Assembly: GCA_903861055.1 (NCBI GenBank)
Contig: CAIOSU010000531.1
Location: 1 to 22,923, forward strand
Length of the DNA stretch: 22,923 nt
DNA from: an uncultured bacterium
Lineage (GTDB): Bacteria; Bacteroidota; Bacteroidia; Chitinophagales; CAIOSU01
Direction of reading: 5' to 3'
The translations under genes were made by a program, and so were the position numbers. Shown piece after piece: positions 9,801-16,507 of this stretch (positions are counted from its first letter, which is position 1; the number at the start of each line of letters is the position of its first letter). The notes beneath the pieces were generated by a model. The model searched no databases. It had not been told where the DNA came from and was given only the letters and a program-made list of their open reading frames with translations.

Positions 9801-10288
9801 CAACGGGTGTGTTGCGTTTTGCGGGCACTGGCACCCAAGATGTATTGGGCGCTGGAACTTTAAACCTTTGGAATGTTGAAAAAACAGCTGCCGGTGCCGT
9901 ATTGTTAGATAGGGCCATTGTGGTAAACAACAACATCAGTTTTAGTGCCGGTACTTTCAATGCCGATGGCAATACCATCACCGTTGGAGGCATTTGGAGC
10001 AATACCGGTGCTACTTATACCCATGGCAATAACACGGTTGTTTTCAACGGTACAGGCAACAGCACCGTGCGCAGCAACAACCAAGCCTTTTACAATGTGC
10101 AAATAGCTACCTCAGGCTCAGGTAAGGTATATCCGGTTACAAACGATATGACCGTAACCAATTTGCTGAGCGTAACCCAAGGTGCTTTTGAAGTACCAGC
10201 CAGCCGCACGGTAAATACGGCCACCTTTAGCCAAACGGTGCTGGGCACTACTACCCTAAAAGCAACGGGCGTGTTGAATGTGGATTAA
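3869..10288 (+). CDS. giant modular exported surface protein lacking a visible sorting domain
   Basis: The 2139-residue product has a signal peptide (residues 1-21, ending LAAQ). Domains in order: a lectin-like jelly-roll module (~22-158); four choice-of-anchor-D-like repeats starting near 161, 282, 401 and 523; an Ig-like unit (~644-748); an FnIII-like module (~749-858); a second lectin-like unit ending in VIDDVSW (~860-1000); Ig-like units to ~1190; a proprotein-convertase P-domain (~1192-1334, with WRGDLIIKVVSP and GTWTLKVCD); a TIG/IPT domain (~1337-1420); a lamin-tail-like domain (~1430-1575, ATELLISEIYD); another Ig-like unit; and from ~1685 beta-helix-type repeats. No protease or glycosidase catalytic motif is visible, so an adhesin or matrix role is inferred. 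The reading frame stops at 10288 inside the repeat region with no VFPNP-type or type B sorting domain. Confidence 0.9.
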   Translation: MRYVYFILLILPIYVSQLAAQATLPVSRTAWNAAEPTGWSQTGTVDRTTAFACTGSNAATFNSSGDVTTVFFNAAPNQLVFSLKRATMSGASSMLVERSDNGSAWTTIGTYGTASGATAITDCAGITLSLTAGTRYVRWTFTQGSGNCDLDDVSISAAPAPEINVKQGSTNYLNGSGSYSFGSVNTSSSSSAVTFTIENTGTANLSLSGTPKVAISGHTSDFTINQTSTAATVAGSGTTTFTVTFNPTAAGTRTATLSIANNDSDENPYTFDVTGTGVTPAPEMNVVQGATNIADGSGSYSFGSINQGASSSAITFTVENTGSAALALSGTPKVAITGYTGDFSIVQTSTAASVAAAGSTTFTITFSPTTTGTRTANISIANDDANENPYDFSVTGTGITPEMNVREGSTNIASGGSYDFGSIATSTSTGAITFTIENTGTAALALSGTPKVAISGVDAADFIIVQTSTLASVSGPSGTTTFTIEFNPTTGSSKTAQISIANNDLNENPYTINLTGTGLTSAPEINVKQSTNDLISGSGTYGFGSLATGASSSAITFTVENLGNANLSLSGTPRVSISGNTADFTIDQTITLATVAASSNTTFTITFNPTVAGARSATISIANDDNDENPYTFTLTGTGLQSIATGTITGSPFCVGNTATASVSVPYTVVGSYTAGNTFTAVLSNSSGSFASGTTNIGTATSTTSGSITATIPASVGAGTLYRIRVVSSTPAVTGTDNGTNLTVQAFAGPSSVAASCSDATATVTWSNPTCFDQIMVVAKAGAFTATLPTGDGTAYTANLTFGTGTAFDGGRVVYKGTGTASGTIASLTNGTTYYFKTFARIGTTWVAGGTDNCAPVAGPCGTESFTNLNASGSTYGSGSYTGDNGVTWTYNEARTPSGTYNITGGTIGFSDAGTGYVRANSGAGGVGAVTFSMRSYFTGGVASDRTIAVYVDGSLKGTYTLAAMTTIYTHTVTANETGNVLIEFRSTGIRQVVIDDVSWTCATPCVTVPDPTGTISGTTPACATTSLSFSGSATAPVTNYWQTSASGTAFTSNAASSLTVSTSGSYYVRAYNSSTDCWSDGAVGPYNVTINNNASITSQPSNAIVNDGANTNFTVTATYAGSYQWQVNTGSGFGNITNGGVYSGATSQTLTITGATLAMSGYQYRVVIGGNAPCSGTTSSAATLTVNVAIPVTDNGCIDDDYATMTFNVASNVLITDVNIGVKATADWRGDLIIKVVSPQGTEITIMNSVGNDWFDLDALFDDSGSATGLNASDHTVDGTYDETVQVQGALTDALSTFNGESSLGTWTLKVCDAEEFDLAYINGFEVQVTGTVPCTQTATIASFTPTNGPVGSLVTITGTNFTGATGVSFNGINAASYTVINSTNIKVEVPTNATTGKVTVTNSVGCATKSATDFTVIGQTGTCGNGATATELLISEIYDATSGDYHIVEIFNGTASTVTLTGVYTVRVIAYGNNGSNTIDIPLTGSMAPGATFLLRLGVSSGACIVTANQTNSNGGFNGNDEVILRKNGATIDFTENPNQGAGFSQLRKANVTGPSTSYNPSQWDITSVESCSDLGTSPYAAGTQLTINTQPTDVTSCSVSMSVTATASAAITYQWKYNDGTTAGWTNVTTFASTTVTGATSATLNISGTITALNGYQFYCEVTSGTCTQNSNAAQYTLGVLPVFRSKANGNWNSIATWEMANTTAGPWSNACDYPTSTNTAEVIVKSSTTVALNLDITIDKVTVETSAVLELTGSNKLTILNSVAGADLTVNGTLYDRCNNSGSAGVDYEDNTGTANDATWTLGANGTIIKTNTSSVTRYRDFYQGGMSTIPATGNWHYRYNGDGNPNTAAADMYYPNLYFENTANTANFAWDNFNMILSGRLTTATIKGDLNIGVTGTGTVTVLNNNINSQPITILGDLFVETGSTLTNASNPALSAVNYGTSGGSTGTYGHGTGFEVRGALYVEGTLDVNTASTGVLRFAGTGTQDVLGAGTLNLWNVEKTAAGAVLLDRAIVVNNNISFSAGTFNADGNTITVGGIWSNTGATYTHGNNTVVFNGTGNSTVRSNNQAFYNVQIATSGSGKVYPVTNDMTVTNLLSVTQGAFEVPASRTVNTATFSQTVLGTTTLKATGVLNVD
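4349..5790 (+). repeat. four tandem choice-of-anchor-D-like coding repeats
   Basis: Four units of about 119-122 codons begin at 4349, 4712, 5069 and 5435. Each opens with PE-[IM]-N-V and has S-[YF]-x-FGS, then AITFT-[IV]-EN, LSLSGTPKV or LALSGTPKV, TTTFT, and ISIANDD-x-x-ENPY, and closes on TGTG. The third unit is slightly shorter at its start and has GVDAADF where the others have G-x-[TY]-[SGA]-DF. The units are clearly homologous and probably arose by internal duplication. At DNA level they have diverged, so the duplication is not very recent. Confidence 0.85.
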
Positions 10289-10320
10289 CGTGCGGTAAGA
10301 TAGTGTAGCTGAATTGCAAA

Positions 10321-11340
10321 CTAAATAGCATACCGCGCCACTGGGCTTACATCTTGTGTAGTAAACTCGCCTTTTAGATATTTGTAGTAGGCAGTGATGC
10401 CAATCATGGCGGCATTGTCGGTGCAGTATTCAAAGCGGGGTATGTAGGTGTTCCAGCCAAGGCGCTGGCCGGTTTCATTTATGGCTTTTCGCAGTCCACT
10501 ATTGGCCGATACCCCACCAGCGATGGCAATTTCCTTTATGTTATGCTCTTTGGCGGCTAGTTCCAACTTATCCATCAACATCTCTATAATGTGCCGCTGT
10601 ATAGAGGCGCACAGGTCGTTCAAGTTGTGGGCAATAAATTCAGGGTCTTGTTTCTGCTGTTTTTGTATAGCATACAGCACAGAGGTTTTAAAACCGCTGA
10701 AACTAAAATCGAGCCCATCCACTTTTGGTTTGCCAAACGTAAAAGCTTTTGGGTTGCCTAGTTGGGCATACTTATCAATAAGCGGCCCGCCAGGGTAGGG
10801 TAGGCCCAGTATTTTGGCGGTTTTGTCAAAAGCCTCACCCGCTGCATCGTCGGTGGTGTTGCCTAGCACTTCCATATCCAAGTAGCTGCGCACCAGCACT
10901 ATTTGGGTATGTCCACCCGATACGGTAAGGCAAAGGAAGGGAAATGAAGGTTTTGGGTCTTCTATAAAATGTGCCAGCACGTGCGCTTGCATGTGGTTTA
11001 CTTCAATGAGCGGTAAGCCTAATGTAAGTGCCAATCCCTTGGCGAAAGTAGTACCCACAAGTAACGAACCAATGAGCCCTGGACCGCGAGTAAACGCAAT
11101 GGCATTTAATTGGTCTAACGCAATGCCCGCCTTTTGCATGGCCGCATCTACTACCGGAATGATGTTTTGTAAGTGGGCACGGCTGGCCATTTCGGGTACT
11201 ACGCCACCGTAAAGGCGGTGAATATCTTGCGTGGCAACTAAATTGGCAAGGTTTTCGTCATTACGGAACACAGCTGCCGAGGTGTCGTCGCAAGACGACT
11301 CAATAGCTAATAGATAAACGGTTTTCGGGCTTTGTGTCAT
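10321..11340 (-). CDS. tsaD: tRNA N6-adenosine threonylcarbamoyltransferase TsaD
   Basis: The 339-residue protein transfers the threonylcarbamoyl group from threonylcarbamoyl-AMP to A37 of ANN-decoding tRNAs, acting with TsaB and TsaE in the cytoplasm. Visible signatures are AIESSCDDTSAAV at about 12-24, the metal-binding histidines H116 and H120 in NHMQAH, SGGHTQ, the TTDDAAGEAFDKTAK-x-LGLPYPGG segment, and the C-terminal GGVSAN and CTDNAAMI motifs. The length agrees with the family (about 337 in E. coli). The frame extends upstream to 11394, but those 18 extra codons translate the spacer and its heptamer array, so the ATG at 11340 is chosen. It is transcribed divergently from the tamB-like gene and converges with the large surface protein gene, leaving 32 bases between stops. 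Confidence 0.97.
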   Translation of the reverse strand: MTQSPKTVYLLAIESSCDDTSAAVFRNDENLANLVATQDIHRLYGGVVPEMASRAHLQNIIPVVDAAMQKAGIALDQLNAIAFTRGPGLIGSLLVGTTFAKGLALTLGLPLIEVNHMQAHVLAHFIEDPKPSFPFLCLTVSGGHTQIVLVRSYLDMEVLGNTTDDAAGEAFDKTAKILGLPYPGGPLIDKYAQLGNPKAFTFGKPKVDGLDFSFSGFKTSVLYAIQKQQKQDPEFIAHNLNDLCASIQRHIIEMLMDKLELAAKEHNIKEIAIAGGVSANSGLRKAINETGQRLGWNTYIPRFEYCTDNAAMIGITAYYKYLKGEFTTQDVSPVARYAI

Positions 11341-11348
11341 AGAAAGTG

Positions 11349-11380
11349 TAAATTTAGCGTTTAAAGTTTGGGAGATACAA
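11349..11380 (-). promoter_or_regulatory. probable tsaD promoter
   Basis: On the minus strand, TTG (plus 11378-11380) is followed after 21 bases by TAAATTTA (11349-11356), a one-mismatch version of the Bacteroidota -7 box TAnnTTTG. Only 8 bases separate this box from the ATG, which implies a very short or absent leader. The TTG belongs to the last unit of the heptamer array. TAAATTTA is self-complementary, so on its own it does not fix the direction. No comparable promoter for the tamB-like gene is evident. Confidence 0.5.
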
Positions 11381-11404
11381 GACACAAGACACAAGACTCA
11401 AGAT
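11377..11404 (-). repeat. period-7 array in the tsaD/tamB divergent spacer
   Basis: Three identical heptamers (ACAAGAC on the plus strand at 11377, 11384 and 11391) and a fourth variant (TCAAGAT at 11398) sit in exact 7-base phase. Read toward tsaD on the minus strand the unit is CTTGTGT. That is the same heptamer as in the array before the acetyltransferase gene at 20932-20938. Confidence 0.75.
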
Positions 11405-11455
11405 TTGTTAGGCGAAACCACAAATTAACCAGTAAACCAATGCCCTTGTAACTGA

Positions 11456-14400
11456 TTGAAGAAATGGCTTAAAATATCGTTTATAATCCTGCTGGTATTG
11501 GTATTGATTATCAATGGCCTCTACTATGCCGTGCAGTTGCCATCGGTACAAAACTGGCTGGTGCAGAAGGTTACCAACGTTATCAGCGATAAGGTAAAGG
11601 CCAAGGTTTCGGTAGGTCATATTCAATTCCGTTTCTTTACCCGAATGACGTTAGAGGGCTTCTTAATTGAAGACCAATTGGGAGATACATTGCTGTATGC
11701 CAAATCGTTGGATGTAGGCATAACCGATTTTCAACCTTTCCGGAAACGGATTTTCCTCTCCAACATACACTTAATTGACCCAACCATTCATTTGTATCGG
11801 TCGGCGAACGAGCAAGACTTCAATTTTCAATTTATTATCGATAGCCTCAGTAATCCGCAAGCGGAAACGGAAGATGATGGATTGTACGATATCCGTTTTG
11901 ATGAGGTATTTTTCTCCAACCTGCACTTCCGCATAGACGATAGTCTTTCCAATCAATCGTTGCATATAGCCTTTAATGAACTGGATATAGCAAGCGATAA
12001 AATAAGTGTGCTCGATAAGCATATCGACTTATCGAGAATGGTGGTAAATGGCACCGATATTGCTTATACCGATTTTGGTCCTTGGGCCTATATGGTTCCT
12101 ATCGATGGCGAAGCTACCCAAGAGTACCTGCAGGACAAGATTTGGGACCGATTAAATACCGATTGCTGGGAGATAAATGTGGCGCAGCTACAAGTAAAAG
12201 ATTCTCGGTTTGCGTATGACAAAATAAACCGCCCCCGCGATTTAAGGGGCATTGACTACAGCCACATTGCGGTATCGGATATTGACCTTGATTTTAGGGA
12301 AGTGAAATTGCTAGAGGATACCATTTTTGCCCACATAGAGAGTTTTAAGGCCAATGAGCAGTGCGGCTTTCAAGTGTTGAGTTTGAAAGGCGATGCGCTG
12401 GTGTCGCCGGTGTTGGTTGAGGTAAGAAACATGCATTTAGTAACTCCCAATAGTGATATTACCGATTACTATGCCATGAGGTTCAATAATCCATCGGGGT
12501 TTGCAAACTACCAGGATAAGGTGACCATGATAGGCCATTTTGATAAAGCCAAAGTCTCGTTTCAGGATATCGATTATTTCGCGAAGGCATTAAAGCCTCT
12601 AAGCCACAATACGGTGGTGCTTTCAGGCGATGTTTCGGGCCCTGTTAATAGCCTAAAGGGCAGAAATTTAATTATCGAGTATGGCAAGGTAAGCCGGTTT
12701 GAAGGCAATATGAGTTTTAAAGGCCTGCCTATTATCGAAGAAACGTTTGTATCCTTGGATGTGAAGCGCATACGTACCACGGCCAACGAAATGCGCGAAA
12801 TATTGCCTTCCCTTCCGTTGCCCGATAACTTGAGCAAGCTGGGGCTGGTGCGTTTTTCGGGCCAGTTCGATGGGTTTGTGAACGACTTTGTGGCAAACGG
12901 GGAGTTACTTACACAGATTGGTTCGGTAAAATCGGATATAAACTTCAAGCTCGATTCCAATGGGCAGCCAAGTTATGTGGGCCATTTAAGCACCAACAAG
13001 TTTGACCTTGGCAAGTGGCTTGATAACGGCTACTTGGGTGAAATGACCGTGGCTGCCACTATTGATGGCGAAGGACTAAAACTAAGTACCCTGGAGGCTA
13101 CCGCACGGGGTACTATCAAGAGCATAACCGTAAAGGATTATGAATACCGCGATATTGCCATTGATGGTGCCTTCTCGAGGCGTAAGTTTAATGGCAGCTT
13201 TAAGGTAAGAGACGAACACCTTGATTTAGATTTTGCAGGGGTGTTTAATTTGGCCGACTCGTTGCCGACCTTCAACTTTAGCGCAATAGTTCGCAAGGCC
13301 GATTTAATGCAGTTGAATGTACTGAACGATAGTATCAGCTTCAGCTCTAACATTTCGTTGGATATTAGCGGCAACAGGTTGGATAATCTAAACGGGGAAC
13401 TAAACATCAGCCAAACCAACATATCCAAGGGCGACACCTCTTTTTATCTTGAAAACTTGTTTTTTGAAGCATACGAGAGTGGGCAAAAAAAAATAATGAG
13501 CTTGAACTGTGATATTGCCTCGGGTTGGGTAGAGGGCAATTACAATTTTGCCGATTTGCCTGGTGCGGGTAAGTATTTCTTGCAGCGATATTTCAATCCG
13601 GGTTTTGTTGATACGGTTTCGGGCACGGGCAAAATGGTGCAACAAGACATGAAGTTTGAGTTTAAAATTGATGATACCAGAAACCTAACCCAGCTATTTT
13701 TCCCTCGCTTAAAAAATATTGGCGGCGGAGTTATTAAGGGCTCTTTCGATAGTGGACACAATAACTTGGATGTAACGGTGGATGTACCGTCTATTACGTT
13801 TGATAAATTTAAGTTTGGCAATATTTCGCTGGTTTCGGGCACCCAGTTGGGCATGGTGGGGCTTTACACCCAAATCGATTCTGTTTTTTATAACGATAGC
13901 TTGCTCACCCAAAAGTTTGTGCTCGATGCGGGTATTATTAAAGACTCAGTTGAGTTTAGTGTTACCCTTGAAGACTCACTGGCTCCGAATAGCCTTGATT
14001 TGAAGGGGAGCCTAAAAACCGACTTCAAAGAGGTTTTTGTAAGTTTCAAGAAATCTATCATTAAGGTTGAGGGCACTGAATGGACCGTTTCGGACGACAA
14101 CCATTTGGTGTTTGATGGCAAAACATTGGATGTAAAAAATATGGCGCTTCGCAACGGCGAAAACGAGCTTAGCCTAAATACATACATCGTAAACCAAACC
14201 ACCCATTTGGGCATTTCTTTTAAAGACATCCAGCTTAGGCAGTTTATTCCGAAGCTTGACATAATTACCGGTTTGGCTTTAGATGGCAAATTAAACGGGA
14301 GTATAAACGTAATGGATCTATTGGGCAACCCCAATGCCATGGCCAATATCTTGGTGGATGATTTCAAAATAGAGAATGATTTGTTGGGTAGTATAAAGCT

Positions 14401-16363
14401 GCAAGGTACGCTCATGAACGGCTCCGACCGATTGCAAATAAGGGCACTGGTAGATGGCCCTGGCAATATGGCCAATATAACCGGAAGTATTGGACTAGGC
14501 ATTGATGCGCCTTTGGATTTCACCGCCAACATTGAGCAGTTTAATGTAGCTTTCCTCGAAAAATTTGCCAACGGTTTGGTTGATAAAGTGCGCGGCAATG
14601 GAAGTGGTTTAATGTACTTAACGGGCAGCCTTACAGCACCTGTGCTTATCGGCAACATGAAGCTTACCGACGCTGGTGCACGGGTAAACTTTTTGAATAC
14701 CGACTACACTCTTGACAACCAAACGGTTCAATTCAAAGAGAGCTCAATTGAATTGATGAATATTAAACTTAACGACCAAAACAATAACGTAGCTACCCTT
14801 TCGGGCGAAATACTGCACCAGAACCTCAAAGATTTTCGGTTGAACCTTGATTTGGAAACCAATAATTTTCAGTTTCTAAATACGGGCATCAATAGCACAC
14901 AATCGTTTTATGGTAAGGTGTTTGCTAAGGGTTATGTGTTTATTACAGGCACTCCATCGTTGGTTGAGTTGTATGTAGCGGCTACTACTACAAAAGGTAC
15001 CCAGTTTTCCATACCCGTGAGCAGCAGTCGCGATGTGGGTACCTACACTTTTTATCAGTTTACCAATACGGATACTACCCGAACTGATAAACCGAAAGAC
15101 TTCGTTCCGCGCACCACTGGCGTGAACCTTAACCTTGACATACAAGTTACCCCCGATGCCGAAGTAAGCTTGATATTGAGCGAGGAGGAAGGTGATGTGA
15201 TAACAGCTCGCGGTAAGGGCAATATACTGGTAAGCTATGATGAACTGGAAAATATGAGCATGATAGGTAACTATGAGGTAACCAGTGGCGAGTACACCTT
15301 CTCTATGCAAAACATTATCAGTAAAAAGTTCGACATAACTCCTGGTAGCCAGATTTTATGGACCGGCGACCCTTACGATGCTCGCTTGGCAGTGCGCGCA
15401 GTTTACAAACTTCGTGCGGCGCCATACGATCTTATTGGCGATGTGCTAAAGCAAGATATGCCTTTACAACAATCGCGTAGCCGCATACCCACTTTTCTGT
15501 ATCTTAAGCTCAACGGCTCGTTGTTGACACCCGATATTAGCTTTGATATTGCCGTGCCCGATGCCGATGCTGCCATAAGGAACGCATTGGATGCCAAGCT
15601 GCAAATGATAAGGCTCGACCAAAGCGAATTGAACAAACAAGTGGTTGGTCTATTGGTGCTTAACCGCTTTTTGCCGTCCGCCCCATTGGGGTCTTCGCCA
15701 AATAGCAATGTAGCCCTAGGTGTAAACAATACTGTGAGTGAGTTTATTAGCAACCAACTCTCGCTTTATTTATCCGATTGGATATCGAAATTTGTAACTC
15801 AAGTTGAGTTGGATATAAACTTCAGGAACTACCAAAATGAGATTGCCGGTACCGATGGGCAAGAGGTCGATTTCCAAAACCGTAGAGAGTTGCAACTGGC
15901 CCTTACCAAGTCGTTCTTTAATAACAGGGTTGAGGTTGACGTAGGCGGCAACTTTGATTTTGGCGATGCCAATGGCAACACCAATACATCAACCAACACA
16001 CAGCCCGACCCGAACGACCCGAACGCAACTGGCAGCACTAAAATTGCTAACAACATTGCTGGCGATTTTGAAATACGATATAACATAACCGGCGATGGGC
16101 GCATAAAGCTCAAAGTGTTTCGTAAAGGGCAGTATGACGTGTTTCAAGAACGAAACCGAAACCAAACTGGTATCGGCATAGCCTACCGTAAAGAGTTTGA
16201 CTCGGTAAAGGAAATAGTGCAGGAATTTAAGAATAAGCGGCTAAACCGGAAGCGTAAGCGAGAAGAGAAGCAAAAGCGCGAGGAGCTCCCAAGCGAGCCC
16301 GCTAAGCCTGAGGATGAAATTGAGGCCGCTCCCGTGCCGTTTGATTTTAAAATACCGGAGTAG
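11456..16363 (+). CDS. tamB: TamB-like translocation/assembly module protein (AsmA/DUF490 superfamily)
   Basis: The 1635-residue protein has one N-terminal membrane anchor (~residues 3-29) and then a long beta-rich periplasmic body of the AsmA/TamB type, beginning PSVQNWLVQKVTNVISDKVKAKV. The C-terminal third (~1100-1560) carries TamB/DUF490 signatures such as LTGSLTAPVLIGNMKLTDAGARVN, SRIPTFLYLKLNGSL-x-xPDISFDI and LLVLNRFLP. The tail has an Asn/Thr-rich linker and a lysine/arginine-rich stretch (KRLNRKRKREEKQKREE). Family members bridge the inner and outer membrane; they act in outer-membrane protein assembly and are proposed to carry phospholipid. The only plausible start is TTG at 11456, immediately after an in-frame TGA and directly before the anchor. 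Adjacency to tsaD is, from memory, a recurrent Bacteroidota arrangement. The call is firm for the superfamily; strict orthology to E. coli TamB is inferred. Confidence 0.9.
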   Translation: MKKWLKISFIILLVLVLIINGLYYAVQLPSVQNWLVQKVTNVISDKVKAKVSVGHIQFRFFTRMTLEGFLIEDQLGDTLLYAKSLDVGITDFQPFRKRIFLSNIHLIDPTIHLYRSANEQDFNFQFIIDSLSNPQAETEDDGLYDIRFDEVFFSNLHFRIDDSLSNQSLHIAFNELDIASDKISVLDKHIDLSRMVVNGTDIAYTDFGPWAYMVPIDGEATQEYLQDKIWDRLNTDCWEINVAQLQVKDSRFAYDKINRPRDLRGIDYSHIAVSDIDLDFREVKLLEDTIFAHIESFKANEQCGFQVLSLKGDALVSPVLVEVRNMHLVTPNSDITDYYAMRFNNPSGFANYQDKVTMIGHFDKAKVSFQDIDYFAKALKPLSHNTVVLSGDVSGPVNSLKGRNLIIEYGKVSRFEGNMSFKGLPIIEETFVSLDVKRIRTTANEMREILPSLPLPDNLSKLGLVRFSGQFDGFVNDFVANGELLTQIGSVKSDINFKLDSNGQPSYVGHLSTNKFDLGKWLDNGYLGEMTVAATIDGEGLKLSTLEATARGTIKSITVKDYEYRDIAIDGAFSRRKFNGSFKVRDEHLDLDFAGVFNLADSLPTFNFSAIVRKADLMQLNVLNDSISFSSNISLDISGNRLDNLNGELNISQTNISKGDTSFYLENLFFEAYESGQKKIMSLNCDIASGWVEGNYNFADLPGAGKYFLQRYFNPGFVDTVSGTGKMVQQDMKFEFKIDDTRNLTQLFFPRLKNIGGGVIKGSFDSGHNNLDVTVDVPSITFDKFKFGNISLVSGTQLGMVGLYTQIDSVFYNDSLLTQKFVLDAGIIKDSVEFSVTLEDSLAPNSLDLKGSLKTDFKEVFVSFKKSIIKVEGTEWTVSDDNHLVFDGKTLDVKNMALRNGENELSLNTYIVNQTTHLGISFKDIQLRQFIPKLDIITGLALDGKLNGSINVMDLLGNPNAMANILVDDFKIENDLLGSIKLQGTLMNGSDRLQIRALVDGPGNMANITGSIGLGIDAPLDFTANIEQFNVAFLEKFANGLVDKVRGNGSGLMYLTGSLTAPVLIGNMKLTDAGARVNFLNTDYTLDNQTVQFKESSIELMNIKLNDQNNNVATLSGEILHQNLKDFRLNLDLETNNFQFLNTGINSTQSFYGKVFAKGYVFITGTPSLVELYVAATTTKGTQFSIPVSSSRDVGTYTFYQFTNTDTTRTDKPKDFVPRTTGVNLNLDIQVTPDAEVSLILSEEEGDVITARGKGNILVSYDELENMSMIGNYEVTSGEYTFSMQNIISKKFDITPGSQILWTGDPYDARLAVRAVYKLRAAPYDLIGDVLKQDMPLQQSRSRIPTFLYLKLNGSLLTPDISFDIAVPDADAAIRNALDAKLQMIRLDQSELNKQVVGLLVLNRFLPSAPLGSSPNSNVALGVNNTVSEFISNQLSLYLSDWISKFVTQVELDINFRNYQNEIAGTDGQEVDFQNRRELQLALTKSFFNNRVEVDVGGNFDFGDANGNTNTSTNTQPDPNDPNATGSTKIANNIAGDFEIRYNITGDGRIKLKVFRKGQYDVFQERNRNQTGIGIAYRKEFDSVKEIVQEFKNKRLNRKRKREEKQKREELPSEPAKPEDEIEAAPVPFDFKIPE

Positions 16364-16382
16364 CTTAATCAGGAAATCTGAG

Positions 16383-16402
16383 AACCTGCCTGCCGGCAGG
16401 TT
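16383..16402. repeat. short GC-rich palindrome (CTGCC/GGCAG hairpin)
   Basis: AACCTGCC (16383-16390) pairs perfectly with GGCAGGTT (16395-16402) over a TGCC loop. It lies 20 bases after the tamB stop codon. No clean T-run follows, so I treat it as a dispersed palindromic repeat that may also slow RNA polymerase, not as a confident terminator. Confidence 0.55.
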
Positions 16403-16432
16403 TGAAACTAGTCTTATGTTCTTTTGCTGTTG

Positions 16433-16462
16433 TCAAATCTTCAAATGGGCCCATTTTCAAAT
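16433..16462 (-). repeat. period-8 intergenic repeat, inverted copy upstream of prfC
   Basis: TCAAAT occurs at 16433, 16441 and 16457, all on one 8-base phase. This is the reverse-strand form of the TTTG family seen at 916-955 and 20802-20833; shared words include CATTTTCAAATT. It ends about 20 bases before the prfC -7 box. Confidence 0.6.
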
Positions 16463-16480
16463 TCAATGGCTCAAAATACC

Positions 16481-16488
16481 TATCTTTG
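16481..16488 (+). promoter_or_regulatory. -7 box of the prfC promoter (TATCTTTG)
   Basis: TATCTTTG is an exact match to the Bacteroidota -7 consensus TAnnTTTG, 19 bases before the prfC ATG. A start point about 5-7 bases downstream would leave a leader of only about 12-15 bases. No clear TTG is seen 17-23 bases upstream, so the -33 half is unsupported. Confidence 0.55.
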
Positions 16489-16507
16489 CAGCCAATTTTT
16501 CCATGCA

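Noticed and set aside
10289..10320. Frameshifted sorting domain after the large surface protein
   Set aside because: Only 32 bases remain before the tsaD stop, and none of the frames encodes sorting-domain residues.
10290..10338. 8-bp stem (one wobble) spanning the ends of the surface-protein and tsaD genes
   Set aside because: The loop is 33 bases and there is no U-tract on either strand; likely chance.
11341..11394. 18-codon N-terminal extension of TsaD
   Set aside because: It would translate the promoter and heptamer array; the normal TsaD N-terminus begins at the ATG at 11340.
13888..14658. 256-codon open frame on the minus strand inside the tamB-like gene
   Set aside because: It lies wholly opposite a clearly coding frame, has serine/leucine-rich composition without motifs, and no promoter or start context of its own.
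16424..16507. 28-codon N-terminal extension of RF3
   Set aside because: It covers the period-8 array and the TATCTTTG box; RF3 proteins begin at the MKIEEEI-type start.
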